Positions 44,200 to 54,400 of a DNA stretch of 64,000 nucleotides are shown here, one piece after another (position 1 is the stretch's first letter; the number at the start of each line of letters is the position of its first letter). A program made the translations under genes and the position numbers. Where the stretch lies: assembly GCA_029062165.1 (NCBI GenBank), contig JAIDQQ010000024.1:62001-126000 (forward strand). The letters run 5' to 3'. The notes under the pieces were generated by a model that saw nothing but the letters and a program-made list of their open reading frames with translations, searched no databases and was not told where the DNA came from. The stretch is from Ruminococcus sp. (lineage in GTDB: Bacteria; Bacillota; Clostridia; Oscillospirales; Ruminococcaceae).

Positions 44200-45045
44200 A
44201 TGAATAATATCATTGAAATAAGAAATCTGCATTTCCGTTATGACGCAGACGGTGAAAATCCCTCGCCGGAGATATTAAAGGGTATAAACCTTGACATAAA
44301 AAAAAGCGAATTTGTTGCGGTATTAGGTCATAATGGTTCAGGGAAATCCACACTTGCGAAACATCTTAACGGCATACTTACGGCAACTTCGGGGACTGTC
44401 AGAGTTGGCGGTATAGATACTTCTGACGAATCTAAACTTTTTGACTTACGACAGCGTGCCGGTATGGTCTTTCAGAATCCGGATAATCAGATTGTTTCTT
44501 CAATAGTGGAGGAAGATGTTGCATTTGCCCTCGAAAATTTAGGCGTTCCGTATCCGGAAATGCGTAAGCGAGTTGACGAGGCTTTAAAAGCGGTAAATAT
44601 GTACGATTACAGACTTCATTCACCGGCACAGCTGTCGGGTGGTCAGAAACAAAGGGTAGCTATCGCCGGAATAATTGCAATGCGTCCGGAGTGTATCATA
44701 CTTGACGAACCTACCGCCATGCTTGACCCGCAAGGTAGAAAAGAAGTAATTTCGGCTATACGGAAACTCAATCGGGAATACGGTATAACAATAGTCCTGA
44801 TAACTCACTACATGGACGAGGCTTCACTTTGTGACCGTATTGTAGTAATGGACAAGGGTAGAGTTGTTTTGGATGATATACCTGTAAAAGTTTTTTCGCA
44901 GGTGGAACTTTTACGGACAATCGGTCTTGACGTTCCGCAGGTAACGGAATTATGCTGGATTCTTAAAAAATCCGGTCTTGACATCTCACCTGAAATAATA
45001 TCCGAAGAAGAATGCGTAAAAGCATTATTAAAATTATTTAATTGA
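44200..45045 (+). CDS. ecfA1: ECF transporter ATPase EcfA1
   Basis: 281 residues. ATP hydrolysis subunit of the energy-coupling-factor module that powers vitamin and metal uptake. Walker A 'VLGHNGSGKSTLAKHLNG' (about 46), Q-loop 'GMVFQNPDNQIVSSIVEED', ABC signature 'LSGGQKQRVAIAG' and Walker B 'CIILDEPTAMLDP' are present. A C-terminal helical tail 'LDVPQVTELCWILKKSGLDI' is typical of EcfA. In most Firmicutes ecfA2 follows directly; here three LRR_5 genes intervene. Confidence 0.94.
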   Translation: MNNIIEIRNLHFRYDADGENPSPEILKGINLDIKKSEFVAVLGHNGSGKSTLAKHLNGILTATSGTVRVGGIDTSDESKLFDLRQRAGMVFQNPDNQIVSSIVEEDVAFALENLGVPYPEMRKRVDEALKAVNMYDYRLHSPAQLSGGQKQRVAIAGIIAMRPECIILDEPTAMLDPQGRKEVISAIRKLNREYGITIVLITHYMDEASLCDRIVVMDKGRVVLDDIPVKVFSQVELLRTIGLDVPQVTELCWILKKSGLDISPEIISEEECVKALLKLFN

Positions 45046-45060
45046 AAAGGAGTTTTTAAA

Positions 45061-47043
45061 ATGAAAGTAAACAGAATAATTGCCGGTATTATGGCAGTAT
45101 GCGTAATGGGTTTTGGTGTACCGTATGTCAATGCGGTAACGGAAAATAAATCCGTAATGACAGCCGGTGCGGATTACGAAGAAGACTATGACGACAATGA
45201 AGACTACGAAGAAGCATACTACACAGAGGGTACATATAACAAAGTAATCAGATACAGAAATTACGGTGATTATATCGAAATTTCAAGATGTTATGAATAC
45301 GAAAAAGAGGTTGTTATACCGGCAGAAATTGACGGCGTACCGGTAACAAGTATCGGAGACGATGCATTTTATAAATGTGATGTTTTAACATCATTAACGC
45401 TTCCGGACAGTATAACACATATCGGAGACCATGCATTTAATGAATGCATTAGTTTAACATCAATAAAAATTCCTGCCGGTGTAACCAGTATAGGAGAATG
45501 GGCATTTCATAGATGTAAAAGTTTAACATCATTAACTATTCCGGACGGTGTAAAGACTATCGGAAGCTATGCATTTTATTCTTGTCATGGTTTAACATCA
45601 GTGGAAATTCCGGAAAGTGTAACCAGTATAGGAGAATGGGCGTTTGCTGATTGCAAAGGTTTGACATCAATAGACCTTCCTGCCGGTATAACATCTATTG
45701 ACGGTTTATTTAATGGTTGTACTGGTTTGACATCAATAGAAATTCCCGACAATGTAACAAGTATCGGAGATAATGCATTTTCTGGTTGCAGTGGTCTGAC
45801 ATCAATAGAAATTCCCGACAATGTAACAAGTATCGGAGATAGTGCATTTGGTGGTTGTACTTCTTTAACATCAATAGAAATTCCTGACAGTGTAACAAGT
45901 ATCGAAGATAGTGCATTTGGTGGTTGTACTTCTTTAACATCAATAGAAATTCCTGACAATGTAACAAGTATCGAATCATTTGCATTCAGGGGTTGCAGTA
46001 GTCTGACATCAATAAATATTCCGGACAGCGTAACAAGTATCGGAGATAGTGCATTTTCTGATTGCAGTGGGTTGACATCAATAAAAATGTCAGGCAGTCT
46101 GACAAGTATCGGATACAGTGCATTTGAAAATTGCATTAGTTTAAAATCAATAGAAATTCCGGATGGTGTAATAAGTATCGGAGAAAATGTATTTTATGAT
46201 TGCAGTAATCTTACATCTATAAAAATTCCTGCCAGTGTAACAAGTATCGGCGAAAGTGCATTTTTTGGTTGCAGTAGTCTGACATCTATAGACATTCCCG
46301 ACGGTATAACAAATATCGGAAAAAATACATTTAATGGTTGTAGTGGTCTAAAATCAATAGAAATTCATGACGGTGTAAAAAGTATCGGCGAAAGTGCATT
46401 TAATGGTTGCAGTAGTTTAATATCGGTAGAAATTCCGGACAGTGTAACAGATATTGACTGGTATGCATTTTCCGGTTGCAGTGGGTTGACATCATTAAAA
46501 ATTTCAGACAGTGTAATAAATATCGGATTCAATGTATTTTCTGATTGTAGTAGTCTGAAATCAATAGAAATTCCGGACAGTGTAATAAATATCGGAGTAC
46601 AGGCATTCAGTGGGTGCAGTAATCTGACATCAGTAGAAATTCCGGAAAGTGTAAAAAGTTTAAGGCTATATGCATTTGATAAATGCAGTAATTTAAAGGA
46701 AATGACTTTTTTAAATCCTGAATGTGATATTTATGACGCTTCTGCTACAATAAGCGATACAATAACAATATACGGCTATGAAAATTCCACGGCACAGAAA
46801 TACGCCGAAAAATACAACAGAAAATTTGTCTCAATCGGAAAAGCTCCCGAAAAAGAAATCATAACAGGCGATATGAACGGCGACAGTAAAGTAAGTATAG
46901 CCGACGCTGTACTTCTTCAGTCGTATATTTTAGGTAGGAAGAATCTTACAGAAGAACAGTTTAAGAGTGCTGACCTCACCGGCGACGGCGTTGTAGATGC
47001 TTTTGATATGATTCTTTTAAGACGTATGATTATTGAAAAATAA
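45061..47043 (+). CDS. Secreted LRR_5 (BspA-type) protein with C-terminal type I dockerin (A)
   Basis: 660 residues. A signal peptide (about 1-32) and an acidic linker lead to 'YTEGTYNKVIRYRNYGDYIE', then about 22 LRR units of 23 residues ('IPDNVTSIGDNAFSGCSGLT'). A linker ending in 'APEKE' is followed by a dockerin: loop 1 'GDMNGDSKVSIADAVLLQSY' and loop 2 'DLTGDGVVDAFDMILLRRMI', each with the Asp/Asn/Asp Ca2+-ligand pattern. The 69-bp repeat DNA is nearly identical between neighbouring units, including one block repeated with a single difference (45837-45889 and 45906-45958). Dockerins attach proteins to cohesin-bearing scaffolds on the cell surface. It sits between ecfA1 and ecfA2. Confidence 0.93.
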   Translation: MKVNRIIAGIMAVCVMGFGVPYVNAVTENKSVMTAGADYEEDYDDNEDYEEAYYTEGTYNKVIRYRNYGDYIEISRCYEYEKEVVIPAEIDGVPVTSIGDDAFYKCDVLTSLTLPDSITHIGDHAFNECISLTSIKIPAGVTSIGEWAFHRCKSLTSLTIPDGVKTIGSYAFYSCHGLTSVEIPESVTSIGEWAFADCKGLTSIDLPAGITSIDGLFNGCTGLTSIEIPDNVTSIGDNAFSGCSGLTSIEIPDNVTSIGDSAFGGCTSLTSIEIPDSVTSIEDSAFGGCTSLTSIEIPDNVTSIESFAFRGCSSLTSINIPDSVTSIGDSAFSDCSGLTSIKMSGSLTSIGYSAFENCISLKSIEIPDGVISIGENVFYDCSNLTSIKIPASVTSIGESAFFGCSSLTSIDIPDGITNIGKNTFNGCSGLKSIEIHDGVKSIGESAFNGCSSLISVEIPDSVTDIDWYAFSGCSGLTSLKISDSVINIGFNVFSDCSSLKSIEIPDSVINIGVQAFSGCSNLTSVEIPESVKSLRLYAFDKCSNLKEMTFLNPECDIYDASATISDTITIYGYENSTAQKYAEKYNRKFVSIGKAPEKEIITGDMNGDSKVSIADAVLLQSYILGRKNLTEEQFKSADLTGDGVVDAFDMILLRRMIIEK

Positions 47044-47071
47044 AATTATTTAATGAAAAGAAGTATTTATT

Positions 47072-48604
47072 ATGAAAGTAAACAGAATTTTTTCCGGTAT
47101 TGTATTATCATTATGTCTGATTAGTTGTGTTGTCAGAGTTGTAAATAAGATTGACCTGAATAATTATCTGATAACTGAATTTGAAGACGAATCAGACTAT
47201 ACAGAGGGTAAATACGAACCGTTCACATATAGAAATTACGGGGATTATATAGAGATTTCCGGCTATTATAAACCGAAAACAGATTTTGTTATTCCGGCAG
47301 AAATTGACGGTCTGCCGGTAACAAGTATCGGAAAAGAAGCATTTCGCTGGAGCAGTTTGACATCAGTAAAAATTCCTGATAGCGTGACAAATATAGGAGA
47401 AATGGCATTTTACAGTTGCGACGGTTTAACATCAATAGAAATTCCGGATAGTGTAACAACTATCGGGGGCAGTGCATTCAGTAATTGCAGAAATTTAACA
47501 TCATTAAAGATTCCGAACAGTGTAACAAATATCGGGAGTCTGGCATTTTCTGATTGCAAAAGTTTAAAATCTATAATAATTCCGAACAGTGTAACAAGTA
47601 TCGGGAGTATGGCATTTAATGATTGTGAAAGTTTAAAATCTGCAATAATTCCGAACAGTATAACAAGTATAGAGGATTGGACATTTTCCGGTTGTGAAAG
47701 TTTAACATCAGTAGAAATGTCCGATAGTATAACATATATCGGAAGTGATGCTTTTGATAAAACATTATGGCTTGAAAAAAAGCGAGAAGAAAACCCGCTT
47801 GTTATTGTAAATAATCTTCTTATTGACGGTCAGAACTGTGCCGGTGATGTTGTTATTCCGGACGGTGTAACAAGTATATGTGACTGTTCATTTTCGGGAA
47901 GTAGTTTGACATCAATAGAAATTCCCGACAGCGTTACAAGTATCGGAAACAGTGCGTTTTCTCGTTGTAAAAAATTAAAATCAGTAGAAATTCCGGATAG
48001 TGTAACAAGTATAGGAGTGTGGGCATTTTTTGGTTGTAAGGCTTTAACATCAGTAGAAATTCCGGACAGTGTAACAACTATCGGAGATAGGGCATTTGGT
48101 TCTACACCGTGGCTTGAATCAAAACAGAAAGAAAATCCGCTTGTTATTGTAAATAATCTTCTTATCGACGGTCAGACCTGCTCCGGTAATGTTATTATTC
48201 CGGATGGTGTAACAAGTATCGTAGGTGATGCATTCTGGGATTGTACCGGTTTAAAATCAATAAAAATTCCCGATAGTGTAACAAGTATCGGCTGTCAGGC
48301 ATTTTTTGGTTGTACCGGTTTAAAATCAGTGGAAATTCCGGCAAGTGTAACAAGTATCGAAAACATGGCATTTCAGAATTGTAAAAAATTGAAAAAAGTA
48401 ACTGTTTTAAATCCGGAATGTGATTTTAACATAGCATTTTCTAACGGTGACAAAGACTATCAGTATTATTTTAATGGTACTATATACGGCTATGAAAATT
48501 CCACGGCTCAGGATGTCCAAAAGTATGGCTATAAATTTGAATCACTGGGAAAAGCTCCCGAAAGAAACACTGGTGAGATTAATAAAGAAGGTGGTATTGA
48601 TTAG
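47072..48604 (+). CDS. Secreted LRR_5 protein with decayed dockerin (B)
   Basis: 510 residues. The signal peptide, the 'GDYIEISGYYKPKTDFVIPA' region and LRR_5 units match the neighbouring proteins. Two 'LVIVNNLLIDGQ' segments with 'GDVVIPDGVTSI' form internal landmarks. It ends 'APERNTGEINKEGGID' then a stop. The sister proteins continue from 'APEK' into a full dockerin; here only the first Ca2+ loop start is left and the rest is missing. The DNA after the stop still contains short pieces similar to the dockerin end in other frames ('DMF', 'LRLSMKNNK'). So the dockerin was lost recently. Cell attachment by dockerin is therefore not expected. Confidence 0.9.
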   Translation: MKVNRIFSGIVLSLCLISCVVRVVNKIDLNNYLITEFEDESDYTEGKYEPFTYRNYGDYIEISGYYKPKTDFVIPAEIDGLPVTSIGKEAFRWSSLTSVKIPDSVTNIGEMAFYSCDGLTSIEIPDSVTTIGGSAFSNCRNLTSLKIPNSVTNIGSLAFSDCKSLKSIIIPNSVTSIGSMAFNDCESLKSAIIPNSITSIEDWTFSGCESLTSVEMSDSITYIGSDAFDKTLWLEKKREENPLVIVNNLLIDGQNCAGDVVIPDGVTSICDCSFSGSSLTSIEIPDSVTSIGNSAFSRCKKLKSVEIPDSVTSIGVWAFFGCKALTSVEIPDSVTTIGDRAFGSTPWLESKQKENPLVIVNNLLIDGQTCSGNVIIPDGVTSIVGDAFWDCTGLKSIKIPDSVTSIGCQAFFGCTGLKSVEIPASVTSIENMAFQNCKKLKKVTVLNPECDFNIAFSNGDKDYQYYFNGTIYGYENSTAQDVQKYGYKFESLGKAPERNTGEINKEGGID

Positions 48605-48668
48605 TCTGATATGTTTAAGATTGTCTATGAAGAATAATAAAACTATTTAATGAAAAGGAGTAAAAGAA
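48605..48668 (+). pseudogene. Dockerin remnant after LRR protein B
   Basis: After the stop at 48602-48604 the reading TCTGATATG and TTTAAGATTGTC...AATAATAAA parallels the end of the sister gene (TTTGATATG, TTTAAGACG..., AATAACAAA) with a deletion and a frameshift. No open frame joins it to the upstream protein. Confidence 0.6.
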
Positions 48669-49751
48669 ATGAAAGTAAACAGAATTTTAGCAGGTATCAT
48701 GGCAGTATGCGTAATGGGCTGTGGTGTTCCGTATGTGAATACCGTTCCGGAGAATAATTCCGTAATTACAGCCGGTGCGGTAGACGAAGCAGACTACACA
48801 GAGGGTACATACGAACAGCTGATGTATAGAAATTACGGAGATTATATAGAAATTTCCGGTTGTGACGAAACAGCAGAAACAGTTGTTATTCCGGCGGAGA
48901 TTGACAGCGTGCCGGTAAAAGTTATCGGAGATGAAGCATTTTCTCATTGTTTTGATTTAATATCAGTAGAAATTCCGGATAGTATAAAAAATATCGGAAA
49001 TATGGCATTTTATTATTGTATTAGTATAACATCAATAGAAATTCCTTATGGTGTAATAAGTATCGGAGACGATGTATTTCTTTGGTGTGATAGTTTAATC
49101 ACAATAGAAATTCCGACCAGTGTAACAAATATCGGTGACAATGCTTTTAATGGTACATTATGGTTTGAAGAAAAAAGAAAAGAAAATCCTCTTGTTATTG
49201 TAAACAATATTATTATTGATGGTCATTACTGCTTTGGTGATGTAATTGTTCCGGACGGTGTAACACAAATCTTAGGTAGAGCTTTTAATTTAAGTAAATT
49301 GACTTCAATAAAACTTCCAGACAGTATAACAAGTATCAAATATAATGCATTTATAGAATGCTATAGTTTAACAGAAATAACTATTTTAAATCCTGAATGT
49401 GATATTTATGATGATAATAGTACAATTTCAAATGATTTAAAAAATTCAGAATGGTATTTTAATGGCACTATATACGGCTATGAAAACTCAACCGCACAGG
49501 CATACGCTGAAAAATACGGCTATAAATTTGAATCGCTTGGAACAGCTCCCGAAAAAGAAACCGCAACAGGCGATATTAACGGCGACAATAAATTAAGTAT
49601 AGCCGACGCTGTACTTCTTCAGAATTGCATTTTAGGTAAACAGGAACTCACAGAAGAACAGTTTAAGAGGGCAGACCTCACCGGCGACGGCTTTGTTGAT
49701 TCTTTTGATATGGTTCTTTTAAGACGTATGATTATTGAGAATAACAAATAA
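48669..49751 (+). CDS. Secreted LRR_5 protein with type I dockerin (C)
   Basis: 360 residues. A signal peptide starts 'MKVNRILAGIMAVCVMGCGV', almost the same as in protein A. It is followed by 'YTEGTYEQLMYRNYGDYIEI', about eight LRR units and a dockerin: 'GDINGDNKLSIADAVLLQNC' and 'DLTGDGFVDSFDMVLLRRMI'. It has fewer repeats than A. The N- and C-terminal DNA of A and C are nearly identical, suggesting exchange among the three. The next gene is ecfA2, with AAAGGAG right after the stop. Confidence 0.93.
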   Translation: MKVNRILAGIMAVCVMGCGVPYVNTVPENNSVITAGAVDEADYTEGTYEQLMYRNYGDYIEISGCDETAETVVIPAEIDSVPVKVIGDEAFSHCFDLISVEIPDSIKNIGNMAFYYCISITSIEIPYGVISIGDDVFLWCDSLITIEIPTSVTNIGDNAFNGTLWFEEKRKENPLVIVNNIIIDGHYCFGDVIVPDGVTQILGRAFNLSKLTSIKLPDSITSIKYNAFIECYSLTEITILNPECDIYDDNSTISNDLKNSEWYFNGTIYGYENSTAQAYAEKYGYKFESLGTAPEKETATGDINGDNKLSIADAVLLQNCILGKQELTEEQFKRADLTGDGFVDSFDMVLLRRMIIENNK

Positions 49752-49765
49752 AAAGGAGTGATAAA

Positions 49766-50632
49766 ATGGCAGTCCTGAAAACCGAAGAACTTACTTATAT
49801 ATACAGTCAGGGTACACCTTTTGAAAAAACTGCCGTTGACCACGTAAATCTTGAAATAAACGAGGGCGAAATAATTGGTATAATGGGTCATACAGGTTCG
49901 GGGAAGTCAACACTGATACAGCATTTCAACGGATTACTGAAAGGAACTTCCGGAAAAATCTATCTTGACGGCAAGGACATATGGGCGGACAAGTCCGGCA
50001 TACGTTCAGTACGTTTCAGGGTAGGACTTGTCTTTCAGTATCCGGAGTATCAGATTTTTGAAGAGACTGTATATAAAGATATAGCATTCGGGTGTCGGAA
50101 TATGGGTCTTGACGATAAGGAAATAAAACGTCGTGTAGTCGAGACCGCCCATGATATAGGACTTCCGGAAGAAATACTGAAAAAATCGCCGTTTGAACTT
50201 TCCGGCGGTCAGAAACGGCGTGTAGCTATAGCCGGAGTAATGGCAATGAATCCACGAGTACTTATTCTTGACGAACCCACAGCCGGTCTTGACCCTATGG
50301 GACGTGACAGGATTTTTGAATATATAAAAGCGTATCATAAAAAGACAGGAAATACTATACTGATAGTCTCGCACAGTATGGAGGATATAGCCCGATTTGC
50401 CGACAGAATACTTGTAATGAATAATGGTAGAGTGTTCTGTTTCGACGAGACAGAAAAAGTTTTTTCACGGGCGGAAGAAATTTCACATATAGGTCTCGAC
50501 GTTCCGCAGATAACTAAAGTCTTTATGGAACTTAAAAAACATGGTCTTGATTTTGGTACGGAAGTATATACAGTTGACTATGCAAAGGAAGTAATTTTAA
50601 AAAAACTAAAGGAGAGAGGCATTATATGCTGA
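49766..50632 (+). CDS. ecfA2: ECF transporter ATPase EcfA2
   Basis: 288 residues. Second ATPase of the ECF module, paired with EcfA1. Walker A 'IMGHTGSGKSTLIQHFNG' (about 38), 'GLVFQYPEYQIFEETVYKDI' Q-loop, signature 'LSGGQKRRVAIAG' and Walker B 'VLILDEPTAGLDPMG' are present. The start has AAAGGAG and its stop overlaps ecfT by seven bases. No S-component (substrate subunit) is encoded in the window, so it must come from elsewhere. Confidence 0.95.
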   Translation: MAVLKTEELTYIYSQGTPFEKTAVDHVNLEINEGEIIGIMGHTGSGKSTLIQHFNGLLKGTSGKIYLDGKDIWADKSGIRSVRFRVGLVFQYPEYQIFEETVYKDIAFGCRNMGLDDKEIKRRVVETAHDIGLPEEILKKSPFELSGGQKRRVAIAGVMAMNPRVLILDEPTAGLDPMGRDRIFEYIKAYHKKTGNTILIVSHSMEDIARFADRILVMNNGRVFCFDETEKVFSRAEEISHIGLDVPQITKVFMELKKHGLDFGTEVYTVDYAKEVILKKLKERGIIC

Positions 50633-51429
50633 AAGATATTACAATAGGACAGTATTTCCCGATAGACAGTATAATACATCGCCTTGACCCTCGGTTTAAG
50701 ATAGTCATGACGCTTATATTTATAATAATGCTTTTTACCGGCGAATCTTTCGTATGTATGGGAATAAGTGCGGTATATACATTGATAGCAGTATTTCTTT
50801 CGAGAATAAAATTAAGAATGTTCTGGAAAAGCATTAAACCTTTAATGCCGTTTCTGCTTGTGACGGCAGTATTGAATCTGCTTTTTGTCAGTGACGGAGA
50901 TGTTTATTTTCACTGGAAATTCATTAAAATAACTTCCGACGGAATAAATGTCAGTGTATTCATGATAATAAGAATTGTACTTCTTATAATCGGAAGTTCC
51001 CTGCTCACGTATACAACTTCTCCGATAACCCTTACTGATGCCGTGGAAAAACTTCTTTCACCACTGAAGAGATTTAAATTTCCGGTACACGAGCTTGCTA
51101 TGATGATGTCAATTGCATTGAGATTCATTCCTACACTTATTGAGGAAACTGACAGGATAATTTCCGCACAGAAAGCACGAGGGGCGGAAATTGATACCGG
51201 AAATCTTACAGACAGGGCGAAAAATATGGTATCAATATTAATACCACTTTTTATATCGGCGTTCCGGAGAGCCGACGAACTCGCCACCGCTATGGAGTGC
51301 AGATGTTATAACGGCGGTGAAGGGCGTACACGTTTGAGACAGTTGAAATCCGCACTAAGAGACTATACAGCACTTGCGGTTACGATACTTTTTTTTGTAT
51401 GCGTAATTCTTTTAAATATATTTATTTGA
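50626..51429 (+). CDS. ecfT: ECF transporter transmembrane protein EcfT
   Basis: 267 residues, about five membrane helices. It couples the two ATPases to exchangeable S-components. The coupling motifs 'SAQKARGAEIDTG' (about 183) and 'ADELATAMECRCYNGGEGRT' (about 220) are visible. It overlaps ecfA2 by seven bases. The order ecfA1-ecfA2-ecfT-truA is the usual one in Firmicutes, apart from the inserted genes. Confidence 0.94.
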   Translation: MLKDITIGQYFPIDSIIHRLDPRFKIVMTLIFIIMLFTGESFVCMGISAVYTLIAVFLSRIKLRMFWKSIKPLMPFLLVTAVLNLLFVSDGDVYFHWKFIKITSDGINVSVFMIIRIVLLIIGSSLLTYTTSPITLTDAVEKLLSPLKRFKFPVHELAMMMSIALRFIPTLIEETDRIISAQKARGAEIDTGNLTDRAKNMVSILIPLFISAFRRADELATAMECRCYNGGEGRTRLRQLKSALRDYTALAVTILFFVCVILLNIFI

Positions 51430-51440
51430 GGTCAACAGAA

Positions 51441-54400
51441 ATGGAAGATAATAAAACTATTAAACAGAACGGTCTGAATGAAATAATTCAGATTATCGGA
51501 AAAAACAGATTTATAAGATTTATTTACGACAAGGGAATATTATGTTTTCTGTTGTCGTTCATGATACCGTCGGCGATAATGCTTTATGCGTTTTCCTACA
51601 GTAAGATACACCCGTTCGGTGACAGACAGATGTTAGTAGTAGACTTATGGCATCAGTACTATCCGTTTTTCCGTGTGGAACGTGAAAAATTAATGAACGG
51701 CGATTCTTTTCTGTATTCGTGGCAGAACGGTATGGGAACTAATTTTCTTTCGCTTATTTCCTACTATGCGTCCAGCCCGCTGAACTGGATTTCAGTATTT
51801 TTCAGCGACGACAATACAAGAGATGCCCTTACATACATACTTATAGCAAAGATAGGTTTCAGCGGAGCGTTTTTCAGTTGTTTTCTGCGATATACCTACA
51901 GACAGAAAAATTTTTCCGTATGTATGTTCTCGACAATGTTTGCGTTATGCAGTTATATGTTAGGTTACTACTGGAATGTAATGTGGTTCGATACAATAGC
52001 ATTATTTCCGCTTGTAATGACCGGTATCATAGCAATATGTCGTGAGGGTAAATGGAAATTATTTACAGTATCGTTGGCACTGTCGCTTGTATCGAGTTAC
52101 TATATAGGATATTTTACCTGTATATTCTGTGTATTCATGTTCGCCGGAGCAGGAATAATCGAACCTAAAGGAATCAAGGATTTTTTTGTAAAGTTATTAA
52201 TTATGGTGCGTTCTTCGATACTGGGAATAGCACTGTCGGCATTTATGACATTACCGGCATATTTCGGACTGAAACTTACGCACAGTGCGGATAACAGTTT
52301 TCCGAAAGATACAGTATTCTATGAAAAATGGACAGATATTTTCAGGAATCTTCTTTCATTCAGCGAACCGGCAAAAGTTGAAGGATTTCCGAATTTTGCG
52401 TGTGGTATGTTAGCGATATTACTTTTCGGAGTGTTTTTGTTCTCGAATGGTATAAAAATACGTGAAAAAATTTCCGTACTCGTAATGCTTGCGTTAATCG
52501 TGGTAAGCTGTAACATTAACAAACTTAATTATATATGGCACGGATTTCATTTTACTAACCAGATACCTTACAGATTTGCATTTATATTCAGTGCTGTACT
52601 GGTTGCGTCGGCGTTCAGGGCATACGACGTTATCATGAAAAAGGGTATAACGATATATCAGTTTATTCTGCTTGCTATAGCCCCGACTGCATTTTTCTAT
52701 CTGCATTACTATAAATTACCGAAAGGATTTCCGTTAAATTCCACGAACAGAATAATTTTACTTGTAGTTTCCGGTGTGACCCTCGCATTGATAATACTTT
52801 CCGCCATACTTAAAAACAGAAAATATAATATTATTTTCGTACCCGTTTTTGCGATAGCGTGGGGTATTTTCTTCATGATGTACGCCGATTCCGAAGAACG
52901 CATAAATCTTGAAGATATTTTCGATACCGAAAAAACAAATGCTTTATTGGCGTCGCTACTGGTTACGATTTTATTCTTCATGATATTTGCACTTGTAAAA
53001 ATCGTTAATATAAAGAATCCGGCTTTAAGAAATGCCATCACCGGTGTTGCCGTATCGTGTGTATTAGGTTTTGAACTCGTTGTAAATTCCGTAATAGGTG
53101 TACAGACCGTCAGTACATCGAGTTATACAGGCTATCCGGATAAGAATACACAGGTACAGTCACTTCTTGACAGCATACGTCAGAACGACGACGGACTTTT
53201 CTACAGAACCGAAATGACTACTCCTTATACTCTTAATGACAGTGCATTATACGGTTATTACGGATTATCACAGTTTTCTTCGTCGGCGAATGTTTCGGTT
53301 ACACGTCTTATGAAACGAATGGGTCTTTATGCCTCGGAAGCAGGTAACAGATATTATTACAGAATTTCCACACCGGTAGTAAATTCGATTTTCGGAATAA
53401 AGTATATTATTTCAAAAGGTGGTGTAATGCGTAGTGGTGAGATGTCAAATGAAATGCTGAAATCCGTTGAGGGTGTATATTCGTATAAGAATAAATATCC
53501 GCTGTCACTGGGCTATATGATGAGTGAAGATATTCTTGACCTTGAGGACAAAAATGGTGCGAATCCGTTTGAATTTCAGAATACTGTCATGAAACTCGCA
53601 ACAGGTGTTGAAAATCCATGCTTTACCGCACAACCAGTAGCACTCGTCGACTACAAAAACATAAACGTAAAGAAAAGCGGTTACGGAAATTACTCATTCA
53701 AAAAAGATAATGAAAATCTTGCTTCCAGTGCTATATACAGTTACGACGGTGTGGACGGTGCTTATCTTTACGGATATGCAACAAACGGCGGTTGTGACAA
53801 AATAACTGTAAGGTCTGAAGGAAGTATTATCGACAGCGATATTGAAATTGAAGATTACCCGATAGTGTTTCCTATGGGTAACGGTCAGGCAGGTACTACA
53901 GTTGATGTTGAAATTTCCGCAAAGAAAGACGATAAATCAGGACATTATAATTTAATGGTATATGCTCTTAAACAATCGGTTTTCGAGGAAGTTTATAACA
54001 AACTCGCTGACGAACAGTTGAATATAACATCATTCAGTGATGATAAAATATCCGGTGAAATAGATGTTATTCAGGACGGTATATTATTCATGTCAATGCC
54101 GTATGAAAAGGGCTGGACGGTTTACGTTGACGGCGAAAAATCCGAAACTATGCCGGTACTTCACGCAATGACAGGTGTAAGAGTTTCCGCCGGACATCAT
54201 ACTATAACCCTCGAATATATGCCGGAAGGTCTTGTTACAGGCGTTATAGTTTCCGGAGTGGCTGTTATACTTTTTGTTGTGATAGCTTTTCTTGATTTCA
54301 GAAAACGTCGTAACAGAAAAGCAGTTCCGGATATTACAGAGGGAATCTTAAAGAAAATGATTACGGAAAATAACGAATCAATACAGGAGGTTGAAAATGA

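Noticed and set aside
45585..46136. Long minus-strand open frame with repeating 'SPILVTLSGIS' units
   Set aside because: It is the reverse complement of the LRR repeats. Periodic coding DNA keeps the antisense frame open; there is no ribosome site or independent support.
45300..46700. Regularly spaced repeats that could suggest a CRISPR array
   Set aside because: The 69-base period is entirely coding (23-residue LRR units), with no distinct spacers and no cas genes.
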